A stretch of DNA of 64,000 bases, from contig JAEZFP010000008.1 of assembly GCA_023417475.1 (NCBI GenBank), forward strand, positions 42,835 through 106,834, in the 5' to 3' direction. Positions 60,701 through 64,000 of this stretch are shown here, in pieces (within the stretch, counting starts at the first letter, position 1; each line of letters begins with the position of its first letter). Made by a program: the position numbers and the translations under genes. The DNA comes from Bacillota bacterium. GTDB taxonomy: Bacteria; Bacillota; UBA4882; UBA8346. The notes beneath the pieces are model-generated. The model did no database searches, was not told the origin of the DNA, and was given only the letters and a program-made list of their open reading frames with translations.

Positions 60701-63700
60701 ATGGCGATGGGGAAGGTGGTCCGGCTACTCAAGCTAGCATATACCCGTCGGAAATTGCGTTTGGACCGGATGGGACCTTATATCTTATTGATAACAATAA
60801 AATTCGCAAAATCGACAAAAGCGGTATTATTACAACGGTTGCAGGAACTGGGCAATGGGGATATAGCGGGGATGGCGGACCGGCAACTGAAGCGACTTTT
60901 GATGGACCGAGTAGTATCGCTGTAGACCGTTTTGGACAGATATTTGTTTTAGATACGTATAATAAATGTATTCGACGGATATCAGGAGGTACAATTGATA
61001 CCTACTTAACTTTTGATGAGTACGCTGAAGCTTTTACAATGAACAACCATCAAATTTATCTAAGCAGTAACTGGGGAAATAAGATCTATTGGCATTGGAA
61101 AAATCAAAACGGCTCTTTTCAAGAGTATGCCGGAACTGGAGAATGGGGGTATACCGGTGACGGTGGCTCTGCTTCAGACGCTACATTTAGATATATTGAT
61201 AGAATAACGATTGGCCCGGATGGAAACCTGTATATTGCGGATTATTTAAACAATTGTATACGTCAAATCACAAAATCCGGACGAATCTCTACCGTTGCAG
61301 GAAAAGGCGGTGAGGATAGTGCAGGCTATAATGGTGATGGAGGAGCTGCAACCGAAGCACATTTAGCCAACCCTTCCAGTGTTGCGTTTAGTCTGGATGG
61401 AAGTATGTATATTGATGATGATAGTAATGCAAAGATCCGCCGGGTTAGTCCGGATGGAATCATTACAACCATCGCCGATTTTAGACAATTTTATTCTAGA
61501 ACGAGTGGTTGCGCAGCATCAACTCATAGCTATATTGCCGTTAGTCCAGATGGTGACATTTATTTAGTGCTGAGTTATGAGGGATTCATCTTAAAAATCA
61601 CCAAACCGCTGCCCGGATTTGATGGATTGGATCTCGCCATTCCTTCCGAAGACGGAACGGAACTTTACAAATTTAACCCCAATGGCAAACATCTGGCTAC
61701 CTATGATGCATTGACCGGTTTGGTCAAATATTCATTCAACTATGGTGAGAGCGGTTATTTGCTCAGTGTCGTTGATGCTGATGGCAATCTGACGACCATC
61801 GAGCGATACGGGGCGAATCCGGCAGCAATCGTCAGTCCGTATGGACAACGTACCACGTTGGCTGTGAATGGCGACGGATATATTGAGAGCGTTACCAATC
61901 CGGCCAACGAAAGCGTTCGGCTCACATATTTTAGCGGTGGTTTATTGGCGACAATGACTGATCCCAAAGGCGGGACATATCAATTCGACTATGACGATCT
62001 GGGCCGCTTGGTCAAAGATCAGGACCCGGCTGGCGGTTACACGGCGCTGGAACGGGTGGAACTTAGCAATGGTTATCAGATAACCAAAAAAGTGGCTGCG
62101 GAGGCCAACGCGGACTATCTCACGACCTATACGGTGGAGAACTTAGCAAACGGCGATACCCGACGGACGACGGTCGGCTGTTGTGGGGATAAAATCGAGA
62201 CTTACATTAAAGCCAACGGCGACCGGAAGGTTACTGCCGCCGATGGAACAGTAACTGAGACGGTTCTGGCTCCCGATCCGCGATTCGGGATGCTTACCCC
62301 TTATCCAAGTATGATCACGGTTACCAAGCCCAGCGGTTTAACCAATACCGTAACGGTCAATAAAACGGCGGTATTGTCTGACCCGAGCAATCAATTAAGC
62401 TTAGTAAGCTTGCATACGGAAACAACAGTGAATGAGAAAACCCAGGTGGCAGAGTATGACGCGGCGACAAGACAACTGGTAAGTACCAGTTCGATGGGGC
62501 GTAAGATGGTCTCGACGCTTGACGAAAAGGGTCGGGTAACGAAGGTTGTGACACCGGGATTCGCCCCGGTAACCTTCGAATATGATGACCGTGGCCGTCT
62601 GTTCCGGATTGCGGAGGGTACGGGTAGTGCCGCCCGGATCAGTACAATTTATTTCAAAAGTAATGGTTATATCGATTATGTGACGGACCCCCTGAACCGA
62701 AAGACATATTTCGAATACGATCCGGTCGGCCGAGTCATCAAACAAACCTTACCCAACGGGAAAGTGATCGCGTTCAGCTACGATGCCAATGGGAATGTAA
62801 CCAACTTAACTCCGCCGGACAAGGGAGCGCATGGCTTCACGTATACGGCAGTCGACTTGGCAGATGCCTATAATCCGCCCATGATCGATAGCGGAGCCAC
62901 CACGACCCAATATGATTACAACTTGGCGAAACAGTCGAAATTAGTGACCCGCCCGGATGGGAAAACGATCGGTTTCGAGTATAACACCCAAGGGAAGTTG
63001 ATCGGGATTCAGCTGCCCGAAGGGGAACTGACTTATGCTTATGACGCGAATACCGGGCAGTTACGGAATATTATCGCCCCGGATAACGGAACGCTGACTA
63101 ATGCTTACGATGGAGCCCTACCAACTGCGGTCACTTGGGATGGTTTAGTCAAAGGTAAGGTTGGAGTCACCTATAACAGCGAATTTCTGGTGGACAGTCA
63201 AAGCGTGAATGATGCCAATAAAGTCAGTTATCAGTATAACAATGATGGACAACTCACCAATGCCGGAGATCTGACGATCAACTACGACGAAACCACCGGC
63301 GTGTTTACCCAAAGCACGATTGGCAGCATTAAGGATGCAGTGGTCAGCCGGACGGAGTTTGGCGAAGTCAAGGATTACAAAGTTACCAGAGGTGGGACGA
63401 ACCTATTTGAAACCCAATATACGTATGATGCTTTAGGGCGGATTCAGCGCAAAATTGAGATTGTGGACGGTTTGAATCAAACTTATGAATATCGTTACGA
63501 CGAAATCGGGCAGTTAACCGATGTTACGAAAGACGGCGTAAAGGTCGGGCATTACGAGTACGATAGTAACGGGAATCGGACGAGCTACAGCGGAGTCAAT
63601 GGGAGTGTTGCTCTGACAAGTTACGACGCCCAAGACCGGTTAATCCAGTACGGCGGGAACACTTATCAATATTCGGCCAACGGGGAATTACAGAGCAAAA

Positions 63701-64000
63701 TCAACAGTAACGGGACGACACGGTATGATTATGATGTCCTGGGCAATTTGAAGGCTGTCACGTTGGCGGATGGCACGAGATTGGAGTATGTCGTCGATGG
63801 CGCCGGACGGCGGGTCGGCAAGAAGGTTAACGGGGTTTTCGTGCAAGGATTCTTGTATCAGGATGATTTGAAACCCGTTGTTGAACTGGATGGCAGTAAC
63901 AATGTTGTGACGCGATTTGTCTATGGGACCAGTTCGATTGTGCCGGATTATCTAGTTAAGGGTGGCGTTACGTATCGGATTGTAAGCGACCATTTGGGTT
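57736..64000 (+). CDS. Exported CBM3-NHL-YD/RHS repeat protein (partial, runs off the end)
   Basis: At least 2088 residues in one uninterrupted frame to the window edge. Signal peptide is about 1-24. Residues about 29-165 are a family 3 carbohydrate-binding module (VQMYNGNTAAEINTIFPWFK, PQNFWCDWSTIGSQNVTGTF, KTDWSNYRQNNDYSFN), the type that binds cellulose. Ig/HYR-like repeats follow (about 170-425), then a carboxypeptidase-regulatory-like domain (about 478-545) and NHL-type propeller repeats (about 979-1290; repeated AGTGEWGYTGDGG-like motifs). YD repeats run from about 1295 into an RHS core (YDYDVLGNLKAVTLADGT near 1997, then YRIVSDHLG). The C-terminal variable domain lies beyond the window. 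GGGAGG precedes ATG 57736. Confidence 0.88.
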   Translation, partial: MKMNLKPTFWILLTLLLVCNVFALSSTSLWVQMYNGNTAAEINTIFPWFKITNTSANSVDLATVKIRYFYTIDGEKPQNFWCDWSTIGSQNVTGTFIKLASPFTGADHYFELGFKSSAGMIRPGQVVEVHNRFAKTDWSNYRQNNDYSFNPTAKTYADTDKITVVIGEGGSAPKTTSDYTNDGKWVKGPVVIHLTVSGATGATTYYRINDGTTVTGNVIQLNQDGAYTVSFWSVDQSGIAETPQSLKVLIDQTGPALTVTQSPAKNGYGWNNTNVTVTFSATDSCSGVKTVSGPVVVNQTGVAQTVNGYATDLAGNESALLYAVNIDMMAPEISSLQPQALTNNAQPTISAIYADDLSGINPASIILKLDNNVISNSLLVINDASISYTPSAKLAEGKHTLALSLNDKAGNGSVTAQVTFTVDSTLPTLPPDPTTIAPPLDNTQVTDLGSATKFLYTGTNPIQTGMAPDTIEPRRAAVLRGKVLDNDGDPLPGVTIRILEHPEYGQTLSRLDGVFDLAVNGGEAMTVKYDRSGFLSAQRQVNVPWQDFTWAPEVVLIKQDKQVTAIGLNQSDVQVARSSVVTDKDGSRQATIIFPKGTQVSGYSGDTVHIRATEYTVGPNGPKAMPAELPETTAYTYCVEVQADEQEHTQFNQPVFYYVENFLNFPVGCIVPVGYYDKTQARWLPTDNGYVIKILNVTNGKAEVAVDETGQAAGAEALANLGFTNEELQMIATLYSPGQSLWRVPMQHFSSYDCNFGVSAPNGATEPGQPNPQGDSNCVDPNKDCGSIVDIENQRLGEAIGINGTPYNLYYSSDQVPGRTAANTLTIFLSGQSVPAELKKITVDICVAGQIITKEFSSAPEQKYVLEWDNLDAYGRKVQGKQKVTTRIGYVYDGYYNYPPNMEQSFGYPSGTVLPEKIVARDGVILDQENTTAVTGQLETKEEGLGGWNLNIHHTYDPNTRTLYLGNGEQRNANNINSVSIIAGTGEWNGDGEGGPATQASIYPSEIAFGPDGTLYLIDNNKIRKIDKSGIITTVAGTGQWGYSGDGGPATEATFDGPSSIAVDRFGQIFVLDTYNKCIRRISGGTIDTYLTFDEYAEAFTMNNHQIYLSSNWGNKIYWHWKNQNGSFQEYAGTGEWGYTGDGGSASDATFRYIDRITIGPDGNLYIADYLNNCIRQITKSGRISTVAGKGGEDSAGYNGDGGAATEAHLANPSSVAFSLDGSMYIDDDSNAKIRRVSPDGIITTIADFRQFYSRTSGCAASTHSYIAVSPDGDIYLVLSYEGFILKITKPLPGFDGLDLAIPSEDGTELYKFNPNGKHLATYDALTGLVKYSFNYGESGYLLSVVDADGNLTTIERYGANPAAIVSPYGQRTTLAVNGDGYIESVTNPANESVRLTYFSGGLLATMTDPKGGTYQFDYDDLGRLVKDQDPAGGYTALERVELSNGYQITKKVAAEANADYLTTYTVENLANGDTRRTTVGCCGDKIETYIKANGDRKVTAADGTVTETVLAPDPRFGMLTPYPSMITVTKPSGLTNTVTVNKTAVLSDPSNQLSLVSLHTETTVNEKTQVAEYDAATRQLVSTSSMGRKMVSTLDEKGRVTKVVTPGFAPVTFEYDDRGRLFRIAEGTGSAARISTIYFKSNGYIDYVTDPLNRKTYFEYDPVGRVIKQTLPNGKVIAFSYDANGNVTNLTPPDKGAHGFTYTAVDLADAYNPPMIDSGATTTQYDYNLAKQSKLVTRPDGKTIGFEYNTQGKLIGIQLPEGELTYAYDANTGQLRNIIAPDNGTLTNAYDGALPTAVTWDGLVKGKVGVTYNSEFLVDSQSVNDANKVSYQYNNDGQLTNAGDLTINYDETTGVFTQSTIGSIKDAVVSRTEFGEVKDYKVTRGGTNLFETQYTYDALGRIQRKIEIVDGLNQTYEYRYDEIGQLTDVTKDGVKVGHYEYDSNGNRTSYSGVNGSVALTSYDAQDRLIQYGGNTYQYSANGELQSKINSNGTTRYDYDVLGNLKAVTLADGTRLEYVVDGAGRRVGKKVNGVFVQGFLYQDDLKPVVELDGSNNVVTRFVYGTSSIVPDYLVKGGVTYRIVSDHLG

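Overview
The window reads as chromosomal DNA of a spore-lineage Firmicute that has an outer membrane, most like the Limnochordia/Hydrogenispora type of diderm Firmicute. This is an inference from gene content, not a database match. Strong Shine-Dalgarno sites, frequent TTG/GTG starts and a small Spo0E-like phosphatase look Firmicute. An ExbB-ExbD-TonB operon that also encodes a cohesin-like exported protein and an SLH/coiled-coil protein points to an outer membrane. No rRNA, tRNA, CRISPR array, IS element or prophage was recognised.

Layout. 1-1.4 kb: two arrays of DnaA boxes set in exact 21/42/63-bp registers around one small gene (candidate oriC or DnaA-titration locus). 1.5-5.4 kb: DUF2318 protein, CitMHS/NhaD-type ion transporter, MFS exporter, small unknown gene. 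5.6-10.5 kb (minus): Spo0E-like peptide, REC-HD-GYP regulator, large soluble LacI-type hybrid histidine kinase. 10.6-13.3 kb: MocR/GabR regulator divergent from a quinone-reductase-like flavoprotein and a GNAT. 13.6-14.1 kb: CheX-like protein. 14.4-18.9 kb: exbB-exbD-tonB-cohesin-SLH operon. 19-20.7 kb: three small genes including an HD alarmone-hydrolase-like protein. 20.7-21.0 kb: a cryptic 14-unit, 21-bp degenerate repeat. 21.1-23.6 kb (minus): feoA with a split feoB. 23.9-35.6 kb: hexokinase, marR-fabF with a perfect operator, a MurE with altered signature motifs, a membrane pseudokinase, an Lhr-type helicase, nitroreductase/HxlR.

36.4-52.1 kb is a phosphate island. Minus strand: ppk1, a degenerate-phosphoesterase/HD fusion, ppx; and a plsC-like plus GNAT pair. 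Plus strand: a chemoreceptor, pstSCAB, phoU, phoB, phoR. Three promoters here (plsC-GNAT, chemoreceptor, pstS) share one geometry: four 11-bp TTAA-type direct repeats, a 5-bp gap, then a -10 hexamer. I read these as Pho boxes. They suggest that phosphate starvation turns on uptake, a chemoreceptor and possibly a phosphorus-free lipid (OlsB/OlsA-like) pathway together. lrgAB follows.

53.5-64 kb: a seven-bladed propeller lipoprotein with a CYW motif per blade, a second MocR regulator with an aminotransferase, and a very large exported CBM3-NHL-YD/RHS protein that runs off the right edge.
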